A stretch of DNA of 64,000 nt from an uncultured Caulobacterales bacterium (GCA_903837135.1 CAILTK010000119.1:1-64000); one strand, 5' to 3'; counted from the first letter of the stretch, positions 9,372-18,356 are shown. Notes: generated by a model not told the origin, from the sequence alone. Numbers and translations are program-made.

Positions 9372-9734
9372 ATGCACCAAGGCCTGCACGCTCTGATCAT
9401 CGAAGACGAGATCATCGCCGGCGTCGGCATGCAGCTGGTGCTGAGCGACCTCGGCTTCGACAGCTTCGCCTTCGCCGGCACCGCCAACCAGGCGCTGGAG
9501 CAGGCCCTGCTCCGCAAGCCGGACCTGGTGACCGTGGACGTGCGGCTGCTGGCCGGCGACGGCATCGAGGCGGCGCACCGGATCTTCGGCGCGATCGGTC
9601 GCGCGCCGACCGTCTATGTGACCGGCGATCCCAAGGCGCTCGCGCATCGTCCCGACGCGGTGGTGGTCGAAAAGCCTTACGGCCCCGCCGACATGGCGCG
9701 CGCCTATGAACGCGCCCGGGAGTTGAACGCCTGA
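9372..9734 (+). CDS. Single-domain response regulator (receiver only)
   Basis: A 120-residue stand-alone receiver with GAGGAGG ahead of the ATG. Acidic residues E11/D12, phospho-acceptor D56 (TVDVRLL), T84 (VYVTGDP) and K101 (VEKPYG) are all in place, so it should be phosphorylatable. There is no output domain; such proteins act by protein-protein contact or as phosphate sinks. No histidine kinase is adjacent, and the partner is unknown. Confidence 0.88.
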   Translation: MHQGLHALIIEDEIIAGVGMQLVLSDLGFDSFAFAGTANQALEQALLRKPDLVTVDVRLLAGDGIEAAHRIFGAIGRAPTVYVTGDPKALAHRPDAVVVEKPYGPADMARAYERARELNA

Positions 9735-9871
9735 GCCGGCGGCGCTGAATCGATCTCCGGGTTCAGATCGTCGAGGCGCGACCTGCCGCGTCGGACCCGC
9801 TCGCGAAACCGGGTGGACTTTCGCTGGACGCCAACAGGCCCTAGCTTGCGGCCCGATTCAGGAGGTGCGCG

Positions 9872-10984
9872 ATGCAGGTGAGGGCGGCGGTGGCGTGGAA
9901 GGCGGGCGATCCGCTGACCATCGAGACGGTGGACCTGGCCGGGCCGCGGGCAGGCGAGGTGCTGGTCGAGATCAAGGCCACCGGCGTCTGCCATACCGAC
10001 GCCTACACCCTGTCCGGCCTGGACTCCGAAGGGCTGTTTCCGTCGATCCTCGGCCACGAGGGGGCGGGCGTGGTGGTGGAGGTCGGCCCCGGCGTCGCCT
10101 CGGTGGAGGTCGGCGACCATGTGATCCCGCTCTACACGCCCGAATGCCGCCAGTGCAAAACCTGCCTGTCGCGGCGCTCCAACCTCTGCACCTCGATCCG
10201 CGCCACCCAGGGCCGGGGGCTTATGCCCGACGGCTCCTCGCGCTTTTCCCTGAACGGCGAGCCGATCGCCCACTACATGGGCTGCTCGACCTTCGCCAAC
10301 TATACGGTGTTGCCCGAGATCGCCCTCGCCAAGGTCCGCAAGGACGCCCCCTTCGACAAGATCTGCTACATCGGCTGCGGGGTGACCACCGGGGTCGGGG
10401 CCGTGGTCTGGACGGCCAAGGTCTGGCCCGGGGCGAACGTCGCCGTGTTCGGCCTGGGCGGCATCGGCCTCAATGTGATCCAGGCCGCGCGCATGGTCGG
10501 CGCGGACAAGATCATCGGCGTCGACCTCAATCCGGCGCGGGAGGCCCAGGCGCGCCGCTTCGGCATGACCCATTTCGTCAACCCCGATGTCGTCGGCCGC
10601 GACAAGGTGGTCGAGGCCGTCGTCGACCTGACGGGCGGCGGCGCGGATTTCTCCTTCGAGGCCATCGGCAACACCACCACCATGCGCCAGGCGCTGGAGT
10701 GCTGTCACCGCGGTTGGGGCGAAAGCATCGTCATCGGCGTGGCCCCGGCCGGCGCGGAGATCTCCACGCGTCCGTTTCAGCTGGTCACCGGCCGGGTCTG
10801 GCGCGGCAGCGCCTACGGCGGCGCGCGCGGTCGCACCGACACGCCCAGGATCGTCGACTGGTATATGGAGGGCAAGATCGAGATCGACCCGCTGATTACG
10901 CACACCCTGCCGCTCGAGAAGATCAACGACGCCTTTGATCTGATGCACGCGGGCGAGAGCATCCGCAGCGTGGTGGTCTATTGA
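9872..10984 (+). CDS. frmA: S-(hydroxymethyl)glutathione dehydrogenase / class III alcohol dehydrogenase
   Basis: Oxidises S-hydroxymethylglutathione (formaldehyde plus glutathione) to S-formylglutathione with NAD. The 370-residue protein has catalytic zinc ligands C40, H62 (GHEGAG) and C169 (GCGVTTG), and structural zinc cysteines C92, C95, C98 and C106. The Rossmann motif is FGLGGIGLNVIQAA. GGAGG precedes the ATG. No frmB (S-formylglutathione hydrolase) is adjacent. If the amine dehydrogenase at 26-30 kb uses methylamine, its formaldehyde product would be a natural substrate, but this gene is 16 kb away and the link is only inferred. Confidence 0.95.
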   Translation: MQVRAAVAWKAGDPLTIETVDLAGPRAGEVLVEIKATGVCHTDAYTLSGLDSEGLFPSILGHEGAGVVVEVGPGVASVEVGDHVIPLYTPECRQCKTCLSRRSNLCTSIRATQGRGLMPDGSSRFSLNGEPIAHYMGCSTFANYTVLPEIALAKVRKDAPFDKICYIGCGVTTGVGAVVWTAKVWPGANVAVFGLGGIGLNVIQAARMVGADKIIGVDLNPAREAQARRFGMTHFVNPDVVGRDKVVEAVVDLTGGGADFSFEAIGNTTTMRQALECCHRGWGESIVIGVAPAGAEISTRPFQLVTGRVWRGSAYGGARGRTDTPRIVDWYMEGKIEIDPLITHTLPLEKINDAFDLMHAGESIRSVVVY

Positions 10985-11017
10985 GCCGGTCGCTGATCCT
11001 GCGCGCCGCGAGCCACA

Positions 11018-11035
11018 CCGTCACGGAACTGTGAT
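11018..11035 (+). promoter_or_regulatory. Pho box upstream of pstS
   Basis: The sequence CCGTCAC-GGAA-CTGTGAT has the PhoB layout of two 7-bp repeats of CTGTCAT separated by 4 bp, with 5/7 and 6/7 matches. It lies 66 bp before the pstS ATG, a suitable distance for activating its promoter. Together with the site before phoU it supports joint control of the split phosphate genes. Confidence 0.6.
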
Positions 11036-11101
11036 CAGCAGGCGCTAAGCCGTGGTGTAAGCGCGGCGTTCCTCTGTCGCCGCCTTTTCGGAGACATCCT
11101 G

Positions 11102-12112
11102 ATGCTGAAGACCATCGCCGCCGCCATGACGGCGGTTCTCTTGGCGGGCGCGACCGCGAACGCGGCCGACATCACCGGCGCCGGCGCCACCTTCCCCGCG
11201 CCGATCTACGGCAAGTGGGCCGAGGCCTATAAGAAGGAGACCGGCGTCGGCCTGAACTATCAGGCGATCGGTTCGGGCGGCGGCATCAAGCAGATCACCG
11301 CCAAGACCGTCGACTTCGGCGCCACCGACAAGCCGCTGAAGGCCGATCAGCTGGCCCAGCTCGGCCTGATCCAGTTTCCGGCCGTCATGGGCGGCGTGGT
11401 TCCGGTGGTGAACCTTCCCGGCGTGAACCCGGGCCAGCTCAAGCTGACCGGCGACCTGCTGGCCAAGATCTATCTCGGCGAGATCAAGCGTTGGAGCGAT
11501 CCGGCCATCGCCGGCCTGAACGCGGGCGTTCGCCTGCCGAACCTGCCGATCACCGTCGTGCACCGGTCCGACGGGTCGGGCACCACCTTCGTCTTCACCT
11601 CCTACCTGACCATGAAGAACGGCGGCTGGGCCTCGAAGGTCGGCTCGAACGACGCGGTGGAATGGCCGACCGGCCAGGGCGGCAAGGGCAACGACGGCGT
11701 CTCCGCCTTCGTGCGCCAGACCCCCGGCTCGATCGGCTACGTCGAGTACGCCTTCGCCAAGCAGAACCACCTGACCTACACCCAGATGCAGAGCCACGAC
11801 GGCTCCTTCGTCGAGCCGGTCGCGGCGAACTTCGCCGCCGCGGCGTCGAAGGCCGACTGGGCGCACACGCCGGGCGGCAGCTACTACATGCTGATCCTCG
11901 ACAAGCCGGGCGCCGAGTCCTGGCCGATCACCGCCGCCACCTTCATCCTGGTCTACAAGCATCAGGATAATCCGGCCAAGGGCCAGGACGTGCTGAAGTT
12001 CTTCGACTGGGCCTTCAAGCACGGCGATCAGCTGGCCGAGCAGCTCGACTACATCCCGCTGCCCGCTTCGCTGAAGGCCTCGATCGAACACAAGTGGCAA
12101 GAGGTCCACTAA
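11102..12112 (+). CDS. pstS: Phosphate ABC transporter substrate-binding protein PstS
   Basis: Periplasmic high-affinity phosphate-binding protein of 336 residues with a cleavable signal peptide (MLKTIAAAMTAVLLAGATANA). Phosphate-binding loops are recognisable: GAGATFPAPIY, YQAIGSGGGIKQI, DFGATDKPL and HRSDGSGTTFVF. It heads the pst operon and follows a Pho box. A strong hairpin separates it from pstC, consistent with a higher level of PstS than of the membrane components. Confidence 0.96.
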   Translation: MLKTIAAAMTAVLLAGATANAADITGAGATFPAPIYGKWAEAYKKETGVGLNYQAIGSGGGIKQITAKTVDFGATDKPLKADQLAQLGLIQFPAVMGGVVPVVNLPGVNPGQLKLTGDLLAKIYLGEIKRWSDPAIAGLNAGVRLPNLPITVVHRSDGSGTTFVFTSYLTMKNGGWASKVGSNDAVEWPTGQGGKGNDGVSAFVRQTPGSIGYVEYAFAKQNHLTYTQMQSHDGSFVEPVAANFAAAASKADWAHTPGGSYYMLILDKPGAESWPITAATFILVYKHQDNPAKGQDVLKFFDWAFKHGDQLAEQLDYIPLPASLKASIEHKWQEVH

Positions 12113-12125
12113 GACGGGTATTGAC

Positions 12126-12148
12126 GGCGCGCGGCGACCCCGCGCGCC
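12126..12148 (+). terminator. Intercistronic hairpin between pstS and pstC
   Basis: A perfect 9-bp GC stem (12126-12134 with 12140-12148) with loop CGACC, followed by CTTGCCTTTATC. It begins 13 bases after the pstS stop and ends about 50 bases before pstC. It is likely to act as a partial terminator or an mRNA 3'-end stabiliser giving extra PstS. The T-tract is weak, so full termination is unlikely. Confidence 0.55.
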
Positions 12149-12200
12149 CTTGCCTTTATCGTGTTGGCCGGGCGCCCGAGCGGCGCCGTTTTCTCCATGG

Positions 12201-13223
12201 ATGCCGATGACCGCCGTTCCTGCCGATCCGCCAGCCACCGGCCGTCCGAGCCGGCGCGCCGTGTCGCGGGGATCGACCTTCGATCCGATCTTCGGCTTCC
12301 TGTGCGGCGCCGCGGCGACCCTGCTGCTCGCCACCCTGACTGGGGTGATGATCTCGCTCGCCATCGGGGGATGGCCCGCCTTCGCCAAGTTCGGCCTCGG
12401 CTTCTTCACCTCGACCCGCTGGAATCCGTCAGCCGACATCGCCGGCGGAGAATTCTACGGCGGCGCGGGTCCGATCGTCGGCACCCTGATCACCGCCCTG
12501 GTGGCGCTGGTCCTCTCCCTGCCCATCGCCGTCGGCGTCGCGGTCTTCCTCACCGAGTTCTGCCCCAGGACCCTGCGGCGGCCCATCGGCATCGCGGTGG
12601 AGCTGCTCGCCGGCGTCCCGTCGATCGTCTACGGCATGTGGGGTCTGTTCGTGTTCGCCCCCCTGTTCTCGCAGGTGGTGGAGACGCCCCTGGCGTACTG
12701 GACGCCCCCGCCCTTCCTCGGCAAGGGGTTCGCCGACTTCTGGAACAACGCCGTGATCGGCGACCTCGTGCCGAACGGGTCCGGCATTTTCGCCGCGTCG
12801 ATCATTCTCGCCATCATGATCCTGCCGTTCATGGCGGCCACCCTGCGCGAACTGTTCCTGACCGTGCCGCCCAAGGTGCGCGAGAGCGCCTATGGCGTGG
12901 GCTGCACGCCCCTCGAGGTGGTCATGTCCGTGACCATCCCCTACGTGCGCCGCAGCGCGATCGGCGCGGTCATGCTCGGCCTGGGGCGGGCGCTCGGCGA
13001 GACCATGGCGGTGACCTTCGTCATCGGCAACGCGCACAATTTTCCCAAGGGGCTGTTCTCGGGCGGCTCGACCATCGCCTCGACCATCGCCAACGAGTTC
13101 GCGGAGGCCACGACGCCGCTCCACACGTCGGCGCTCATCGCCCTCGGCTTCGTCCTGTTCGTCATCACCTTCGCGGTGCTGGCGATCGCGCGGACCTTGC
13201 TCAACGCCCAGCGGCAGGCATAG
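12201..13223 (+). CDS. pstC: Phosphate ABC transporter permease PstC
   Basis: Inner-membrane permease subunit. Met codons at 12201 and 12207 are the likely starts (about 340 residues); the frame is open further upstream but lacks signal-like or family-like sequence, and no clear ribosome binding site decides between them. After a short cytoplasmic leader there are about six to seven hydrophobic segments, the PstC-type SIVYGMWGLFVFAP segment and the ABC-permease EAA-loop region ESAYGVGCTPLEVVMSVTIPY with GLGRALGETMAVTFVIGNA. It is followed 9 bases later by pstA. Confidence 0.93.
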   Translation: MPMTAVPADPPATGRPSRRAVSRGSTFDPIFGFLCGAAATLLLATLTGVMISLAIGGWPAFAKFGLGFFTSTRWNPSADIAGGEFYGGAGPIVGTLITALVALVLSLPIAVGVAVFLTEFCPRTLRRPIGIAVELLAGVPSIVYGMWGLFVFAPLFSQVVETPLAYWTPPPFLGKGFADFWNNAVIGDLVPNGSGIFAASIILAIMILPFMAATLRELFLTVPPKVRESAYGVGCTPLEVVMSVTIPYVRRSAIGAVMLGLGRALGETMAVTFVIGNAHNFPKGLFSGGSTIASTIANEFAEATTPLHTSALIALGFVLFVITFAVLAIARTLLNAQRQA

Positions 13224-13232
13224 GAGCGCATC

Positions 13233-14213
13233 ATGGCTGCGATAGCCGGTATCGGCGTACTGATCCTGATCGCCCTTCTCGTCCTGAGCGCGCTGGTCGC
13301 CCTGTTCGGCGGCGCGTTCGGCTCCCGCAAGCTCGCCAATCTGGGGTTCATCGTCTTCTGCGTCGGCGGCGCCACCCTGGCGATCGCGTCGCTCGCCGCC
13401 ATCCTGGCGTCGCTGCTGGCGAACGGTCTCGGCGGCATCAACCTCGCGGTGTTCACCCAGGACACCCCCGCGGTCGGCTCGTCCGGCGGTTTGCGCAACG
13501 CGATCATCGGCTCCATCGCCATGTGCCTGATGGGCATGATCATCGCCGTCGTGGTCGGCATTCTCGCCGGCACCTGGCTGGCGGAGTACTCCGGACGCAG
13601 CCGCTGGACCGCCGCCTACGGCAGCGTCGTGCGCTTCGTGAACGACGTCCTGCTGTCCGCCCCCTCGATCCTGGTGGGCCTGTTCATCTACGAGGTGGTG
13701 GTGCTGTATGTGGTGCATCACTTCTCGGGCTTCGCCGGGGCCATCTCGCTGGCCCTGCTCGCGGTGCCGGTGGTGACGCGGACCACCGAGGACGTGCTGC
13801 GGCTGCAATCCAAGCAGCTGCGCGAATCCGGGGTCGCCCTCGGCGCCCCGCTCTGGATCACCATCAAGGACATCCTGTGGAAGGCGGCCTCCGGCGGGAT
13901 GATCACCGGCGCGCTCCTGGCCTTCGCCCGGATCTCGGGCGAAACGGCGCCGCTGTTGTTCACCTCGCTCGGCAACCAGCTGTCGACGGTCCACCTGCCG
14001 ATCTACCGGGAGGGCGGCCGATGGCTGTTCGACCCGTCGCTGGGCCTGAACCAGCCCACCGCCAGCCTTCCGAAAGTCATCTTCGACTATGCGCTCTCGG
14101 CCTATGACGACTGGCGTCGTCTGGCCTGGGTCGGCGCCCTGCTCATCGCCATCGCCGTGCTCGGGATCAACATCCTGGTGCGGGTGCTCTCCGCGGAGCC
14201 CAAACGCTCATGA
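13233..14213 (+). CDS. pstA: Phosphate ABC transporter permease PstA
   Basis: Second inner-membrane permease of the phosphate importer, 326 residues, with AGGAG ahead of the ATG. It has several hydrophobic membrane segments and the conserved PstA segments [20 protein letters not shown], a helix resembling the EAA loop ([19 protein letters not shown]) and [18 protein letters not shown]. The N-terminal 70 residues include two extra hydrophobic segments before the canonical core. Its stop overlaps the pstB start (ATGA). Confidence 0.93.
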   Translation: MAAIAGIGVLILIALLVLSALVALFGGAFGSRKLANLGFIVFCVGGATLAIASLAAILASLLANGLGGINLAVFTQDTPAVGSSGGLRNAIIGSIAMCLMGMIIAVVVGILAGTWLAEYSGRSRWTAAYGSVVRFVNDVLLSAPSILVGLFIYEVVVLYVVHHFSGFAGAISLALLAVPVVTRTTEDVLRLQSKQLRESGVALGAPLWITIKDILWKAASGGMITGALLAFARISGETAPLLFTSLGNQLSTVHLPIYREGGRWLFDPSLGLNQPTASLPKVIFDYALSAYDDWRRLAWVGALLIAIAVLGINILVRVLSAEPKRS

Positions 14214-15031
14214 ACGGCCCCATGTCCTCTGAAACCACCGCGCCCGACACCTTCGAAAGCTTCACCGAGGCGGTCCCCGACGCCAAGCTCGAAGCCAGGG
14301 GAGTCGATTTCTTCTACGGCAAGAGCCAGGCGCTCTACGACGTCAACATCGGCTTCCAGCGCCATGCGGTGACCGCCCTGATCGGCCCGTCCGGTTGCGG
14401 CAAGTCGACCCTGCTGCGGGCGCTGAACCGGATCTACGCCCTTTACCCCGGCCAGCGGGCCGCGGGCGAAATCCTCCTCGACGGCGAGAACACGCTCGAG
14501 CGCGGCGTCGATCTCGGCCAGCTCCGGGCCAAGGTCGGCATGGTGTTCCAGCAGCCGACCCCCTTCCCGATGTCGATCTACGACAACGTGGCCTTCGGCG
14601 TGCGGCTCTACGAAAAACTGTCCAAGGCCGACCTCGACCAGCGGGTCGAGGAGAGCCTGCGCCGCGCGGCCCTGTGGACCGAGGTGAAGGACAAGCTGCA
14701 GTTGTCCGGCCTAGGCCTGTCCGGCGGCCAGCAGCAGAGGCTCTGCGTCGCCCGCGGCGTGGCGGTGCGGCCCGAAGTGCTGCTGCTCGACGAACCGGCC
14801 TCGGCGCTCGATCCCATCTCCACGGCGAAGCTGGAGGAGACCATCGTCGAGCTGAAGTCCGACATCACCATCGTGATCGTGACCCACAATCTTCAGCAGG
14901 CCGCGCGCATTTCCGACAACGCCGCCTTCATGTACCTCGGCCGGCTGATCGAGTTCGCCAAGACCGACCGGTTGTTCGACAACCCGCGGGCGCGGCGGAC
15001 GGCCGACTATATCACCGGACGGTTCGGTTAA
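14210..15031 (+). CDS. pstB: Phosphate ABC transporter ATP-binding protein PstB
   Basis: ATPase of the Pst importer, 273 residues from the coupled ATG at 14210; a second Met at 14222 would shorten it by four. Walker A is GPSGCGKST (residues 59-67), then [26 protein letters not shown] and the switch His in [14 protein letters not shown]. It closes the pst operon; phoU and phoB, often next, are located at 2.3-3.7 kb on the other strand. Confidence 0.96.
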   Translation: MNGPMSSETTAPDTFESFTEAVPDAKLEARGVDFFYGKSQALYDVNIGFQRHAVTALIGPSGCGKSTLLRALNRIYALYPGQRAAGEILLDGENTLERGVDLGQLRAKVGMVFQQPTPFPMSIYDNVAFGVRLYEKLSKADLDQRVEESLRRAALWTEVKDKLQLSGLGLSGGQQQRLCVARGVAVRPEVLLLDEPASALDPISTAKLEETIVELKSDITIVIVTHNLQQAARISDNAAFMYLGRLIEFAKTDRLFDNPRARRTADYITGRFG

Positions 15032-15346
15032 GCATCGCGGCGGGATCACGGCCGTTTTCCGGCCGCGAGGCCTTCGGCGGCGCCCTGCCAGCGCCATAGA
15101 GACACTAGCGGGGCGTCTCACGCTCGGCTACAAAGTGTTTCGGCTGCGCGCTTGCGGGCCGGTCCGGCTGCGTGAGCCCCGCGCGCTTCCCCAAATGAGA
15201 TTCATGGCCCCGTCAATATCGTCCGGAGCACCGACCGTCTTTTCCGGTGCGCAACGCGAGCGAAATCTTCGCCCGAGGCGAAAAGGCTTGGTGACTTTTT
15301 CGCGTGGCAGGCGTTGCATCCTTCCAGGCGGGCAAACGGGCGGGTG
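15032..15346. other. Intergenic region between pstB and the glycosyltransferase
   Basis: I find no convincing gene in these 315 bases. A possible small hairpin (CGGCCG-TTTTC-CGGCCG around 15051-15067) follows pstB and may end the pst transcript, but it lacks a T-tract. Further on there is a lower-GC stretch around 15190-15310 that could carry the promoter of the glycosyltransferase gene. A 70-codon frame (15135-15347) exists but has no family resemblance or ribosome binding site. Confidence 0.4.
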
Positions 15347-16519
15347 ATGAGCCAGGACGCAAGGGTGGAGTTCGACATCAAGGTCGAGCAACTCGGCGAA
15401 GGCGACGGCGCGCCACGCTTTGTCGTCGCCATACCGGTCAAGGACGAAGTCGAGCGCATCGGGCTTTGCCTCGAGGCCCTGGCGCTGCAGACCGGCGTCG
15501 ATTTCGGCGAAGTGACCGTCGTGCTGCTGTTGAACAACTGCAGCGACGGGACGGCGGAGCAGGTGCGGGAAATCGCGCCGCTGCTTCCGTACCGGGTGGA
15601 GCTGCATCGGGTCGACCTGCCCGCCAGCCATGCCAACGCCGGCTGGGCCCGGAAGCTGGCGATGGACGCCGCCGCGCGCCTGGTGGTCTCCGACGGCCTG
15701 ATCCTCACCACCGACGCCGACACCCTGGCGGACGAGGACTGGATCGCGGCCAATCGCCGCGAGATCGACGCCGGTCATGACGCCGTCGCCGGCTATGTGA
15801 TGGCCGACCCGATGGAGCTGATGCAGCTGCCGCCGGCCATCCTCGAGCGCGGCTCGCTCGAATGGGAATACCAGCAGCTCGCCGCCGAACTCGACGCCCG
15901 CGTCGACCCCGAGCCGCACGATCCCTGGCCGCGCCACAACCAGAACTGCGGCGCCTCGGCCGCGGTGACCGCCGCCGCCTATCGGGCGATCGGCGGCCTG
16001 CCGCCCCGGCCGGTCGGCGAGGATCGCGCTCTGTTCGAGATGCTGCGCCGGATGGACGGGCGCATCCGCCATTCGCTCGAGGTGCAGGTGGTGACCTCCG
16101 CCCGCACGGACGGCCGGGCCTCCGGCGGCCTGGCCGACGAAATCCGGCTGCGCACCGACCCCAACCACCCCTGCGACGACGCCCTGGAAGTGGCGATCTC
16201 CACCTTCCGCCGGGCCCTCTGGCGGGCGCAGCTGCGCACGCTCTGGCGGGCCGGCCAGGTCGACGGCCACGCCGAGGTCTGGGCCGCCCGCATGCGCATC
16301 CCGGTCGAGAATGTCCGCGCCGCGCTTGGACGCCATCCGTATTTCGGCGCCTTCTGGGCCGAACTCGAGGCCCAGAGCCCCCGCCTCGCCTGGCGTCTGG
16401 TCACCATGGCCGGGCTCAAGCGCGAGCTGCGACGCATCCGTCGCCTGGTCGATGGTCTGAGGACCCGCGACAAGGCCGCGGCGGCGGAAACGGCGCCAAA
16501 GAAGGTCAGGGCGGCCTGA
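15347..16519 (+). CDS. Glycosyltransferase family 2 protein
   Basis: GT-A fold glycosyltransferase of 390 residues from the ATG at 15347; the frame extends 11 codons to a TTG but that seems less likely. The start of the fold is FVVAIPVKDEVERIGLCLEAL, the NNCSDGTAEQV segment follows, and LILTTDADT carries the DxD metal/nucleotide-sugar motif. Later HNQNCGASAAVTAAAYRAIGG resembles the acceptor-side region and GEDRALFEML the ED catalytic-base motif. There are no membrane segments. Donor and acceptor are unknown, and no polysaccharide cluster surrounds it. Confidence 0.85.
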   Translation: MSQDARVEFDIKVEQLGEGDGAPRFVVAIPVKDEVERIGLCLEALALQTGVDFGEVTVVLLLNNCSDGTAEQVREIAPLLPYRVELHRVDLPASHANAGWARKLAMDAAARLVVSDGLILTTDADTLADEDWIAANRREIDAGHDAVAGYVMADPMELMQLPPAILERGSLEWEYQQLAAELDARVDPEPHDPWPRHNQNCGASAAVTAAAYRAIGGLPPRPVGEDRALFEMLRRMDGRIRHSLEVQVVTSARTDGRASGGLADEIRLRTDPNHPCDDALEVAISTFRRALWRAQLRTLWRAGQVDGHAEVWAARMRIPVENVRAALGRHPYFGAFWAELEAQSPRLAWRLVTMAGLKRELRRIRRLVDGLRTRDKAAAAETAPKKVRAA

Positions 16520-16557
16520 TCGGGCTTGGACCCCTCGCGGGGGGTCCGCTGGTCGCC

Positions 16558-17115
16558 CTAAGCCAACCAGATGAGCCCGCGCGCCGGTAGTGTTTCGTCG
16601 CGAGCCGCGCAGTGCAAGGCCTCGACCACGCCCGTGTAGAGCATGCCGGCCTTGATCAACACCCGCCCCGAGGCCGGGTTCTCCACGAAGTGCGACGCCC
16701 GCACGGCGCGCTTGCCCCAGCCGTCCCGCGCCCAGATCAGCGCGGCGGCGACGGCCTCCGAGGCGTAGCCCCGGCCCCAGTGATCGCGCGCGACCCAGTA
16801 GCCGAGCTCCGGAAAGGGCTTGCCCGCGTCCGCATGGAAGCCGCAGCCGCCGATCAGGCCGTGCTCGCGGTGGACGATCGCCATGGGGCGGTCGGTGGCC
16901 GGATCGCGGTGCGCAACCCCGGCGACGAAGGCCTCCGCGTCCTCGCGACGATAGGGCCACGGCGCGCGCGACAGCATGCGCACCACGTCGAAATGGTTGA
17001 TGCCGCGATAGATGGCGTCCGCATCCCCCGGACCCGGCGGGCGAAGGATCAGCCGGTCGGTCTCGATCCTCACGGGCTCGATCGGCACGGGCGGCGCATG
17101 GCGCGGATTCAACAT
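16558..17115 (-). CDS. GNAT family N-acetyltransferase (RimJ/RimL-like)
   Basis: Acetyl-CoA-dependent N-acetyltransferase of 185 residues. It has the typical start RIETDRLILRPPGPGDADAI, the central GELGYWV-like segment PELGYWVARDHWGRGYASEA containing the acetyl-CoA loop, and the final ASGRVLIKAGM segment. It lies downstream of rpmA on the same strand but after a strong terminator, so it probably has its own promoter. Substrate (ribosomal protein or small molecule) cannot be told. Confidence 0.85.
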   Translation of the reverse strand: MLNPRHAPPVPIEPVRIETDRLILRPPGPGDADAIYRGINHFDVVRMLSRAPWPYRREDAEAFVAGVAHRDPATDRPMAIVHREHGLIGGCGFHADAGKPFPELGYWVARDHWGRGYASEAVAAALIWARDGWGKRAVRASHFVENPASGRVLIKAGMLYTGVVEALHCAARDETLPARGLIWLA

Positions 17116-17160
17116 CGTCCCCTCCCGGGCTCCTGCCGGAGCCGCTGGCGCGGGGGATCG

Positions 17161-17196
17161 AACGAAAACGGGGAGCCCGGCGACCCGGACTCCCCG
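17161..17196 (-). terminator. Intrinsic terminator of the rplU-rpmA operon
   Basis: Read on the minus strand, a 12-bp stem (CGGGGAGTCCGG with CCGGGCTCCCCG, one G-T wobble, loop GTCG) occupies 17196-17169 and is followed at once by TTTTCGTT. It begins 60 bases after the rpmA stop and is the clearest Rho-independent terminator in the window. Confidence 0.8.
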
Positions 17197-17255
17197 CGCT
17201 CAATTCGCGATCCGGATCGGGCCCTTGGCCTGCGATCCGGTCGTGTCCAGATCGC

Positions 17256-17534
17256 CTATTCGGCGGCTTCTTTCACTTCGGCGTGCGGCTTTACCGACAC
17301 ATAGGTCCGGTTGTCGCGCTTGGTGGTGAAGGTCACCGCGCCGTCGGCCACGGCGAACAGCGTATGGTCCCTGCCCATGCCGCAGTTTTCGCCCGGCCAA
17401 TACTTGGTGCCGCGCTGGCGGACGATAATGTTGCCCGGAACGACGACTTCGCCGCCGAACTTCTTTACGCCAAGGCGACGGCCGTCGGAATCGCGGCCGT
17501 TACGAGACGAGCCGCCAGACTTTTTGTGAGCCAT
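17256..17534 (-). CDS. rpmA: 50S ribosomal protein L27
   Basis: Large-subunit protein reaching toward the peptidyl transferase centre. The 92-residue sequence starts [20 protein letters not shown] and continues [24 protein letters not shown] with the conserved [15 protein letters not shown] short charged tail (EVKEAAE) extends past the usual end. It lies 15 bases after rplU, in the conserved rplU-rpmA order, and ends at a strong terminator. Confidence 0.97.
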   Translation of the reverse strand: MAHKKSGGSSRNGRDSDGRRLGVKKFGGEVVVPGNIIVRQRGTKYWPGENCGMGRDHTLFAVADGAVTFTTKRDNRTYVSVKPHAEVKEAAE

Positions 17535-17549
17535 AGGAGCTTCTCCTGG

Positions 17550-18356
17550 TTATTCGGCGTCGTCGGAAGCGGGCTTCGCCTTGGGGGCGGCCTTCTTCTT
17601 CGGCGCGACGGTTTCGCTGGTGACGCCGTCGGCTTCGGTGCCCACGGTGTCGAGGGTCTCGGCGGCGGCCTTCTTGGGCGCGGCCTTGGCCTTGGGGGCT
17701 TCGGCGTCCGCAGAAGGGGGCGCTTCAGCGGCGGCCTCCTGCGTGTCCACCACGTCCTCGGCGGCGGCCTTCTTCGGCGCGGCCTTGGCCTTGGGGGCCT
17801 TCACCTCGGCCGGAGCGGGCGCCTCGGCGGCGGCTTCCTGCGTGTCGACCACGTCCTCGGCGACGGCCTTCCTGGCGACGGCCTTCCTGGCGGCGGCCTT
17901 CTTCTTGGGCGTGTCGTCGATCACGGCGGGAACCAGGCTCGAGCCCTCCAGGGCGGCGATCTCGTTCTTCAGGCCGCGCGCCTTGGCGTCCATCAGGGCC
18001 TTGGGGGCCAGGTTGACTTCACCGTCCCACTTGGTGGTCGTGCCGCCGATCTCCAGACCGGTGACGCGCAGCACGGTCTCGGTCTGCCGGTGACCGCGCG
18101 TACGGCGATACCCCTGGCGACGGATCTTCTTGAAGATCTTCACCTTCTCGCCCTTGCGGGTCTCGATCAGCGTCGCGTGCACGAACGCGCCGTCGATGAT
18201 CGGGGCGCCCAGGGTGACGTCGGCGCCTTCGCCATGGGCGAGCACCTGGTCGAACTTCACCGCCGAGCCGACGTCGCCGTCGAGCTTCTCGACGATCAGC
18301 ACGTCGCCCGGTTGGACCCGGTACTGTTTTCCGCCGGTCTTGATCACCGCGTACAT
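17550..18356 (-). CDS. rplU: 50S ribosomal protein L21 with long repeat-bearing C-terminal extension
   Basis: Residues 1-102 are a normal L21 (MYAVIKTGGKQYRVQPGDVL; KVKIFKKIRRQGYRRTRGHRQ). The total of 268 residues is more than double the usual ~100. Residues ~110-150 form a folded-looking DUF-type linker (LAPKALMDAKARGLKNEIAAL), then residues 151-268 are low-complexity Ala/Lys/Pro/Glu sequence with a 33-residue repeat present twice (AEDVVDTQEAAAEAP at 166-180 and 199-213, each followed by a KAKAAPKKAA block). The extension is in frame and without stops. A good sigma70 promoter and a leader hairpin lie upstream. Confidence 0.95.
   Translation of the reverse strand: MYAVIKTGGKQYRVQPGDVLIVEKLDGDVGSAVKFDQVLAHGEGADVTLGAPIIDGAFVHATLIETRKGEKVKIFKKIRRQGYRRTRGHRQTETVLRVTGLEIGGTTTKWDGEVNLAPKALMDAKARGLKNEIAALEGSSLVPAVIDDTPKKKAAARKAVARKAVAEDVVDTQEAAAEAPAPAEVKAPKAKAAPKKAAAEDVVDTQEAAAEAPPSADAEAPKAKAAPKKAAAETLDTVGTEADGVTSETVAPKKKAAPKAKPASDDAE

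Noticed and set aside
15135-15347. 70-codon frame in the pstB-glycosyltransferase gap
   Set aside because: No ribosome binding site, no family resemblance and Arg/Pro-rich content expected by chance.
15128-17203. Long minus-strand frame across the glycosyltransferase and GNAT genes
   Set aside because: It is antisense to the glycosyltransferase and out of frame with the GNAT gene, with no recognisable domain.
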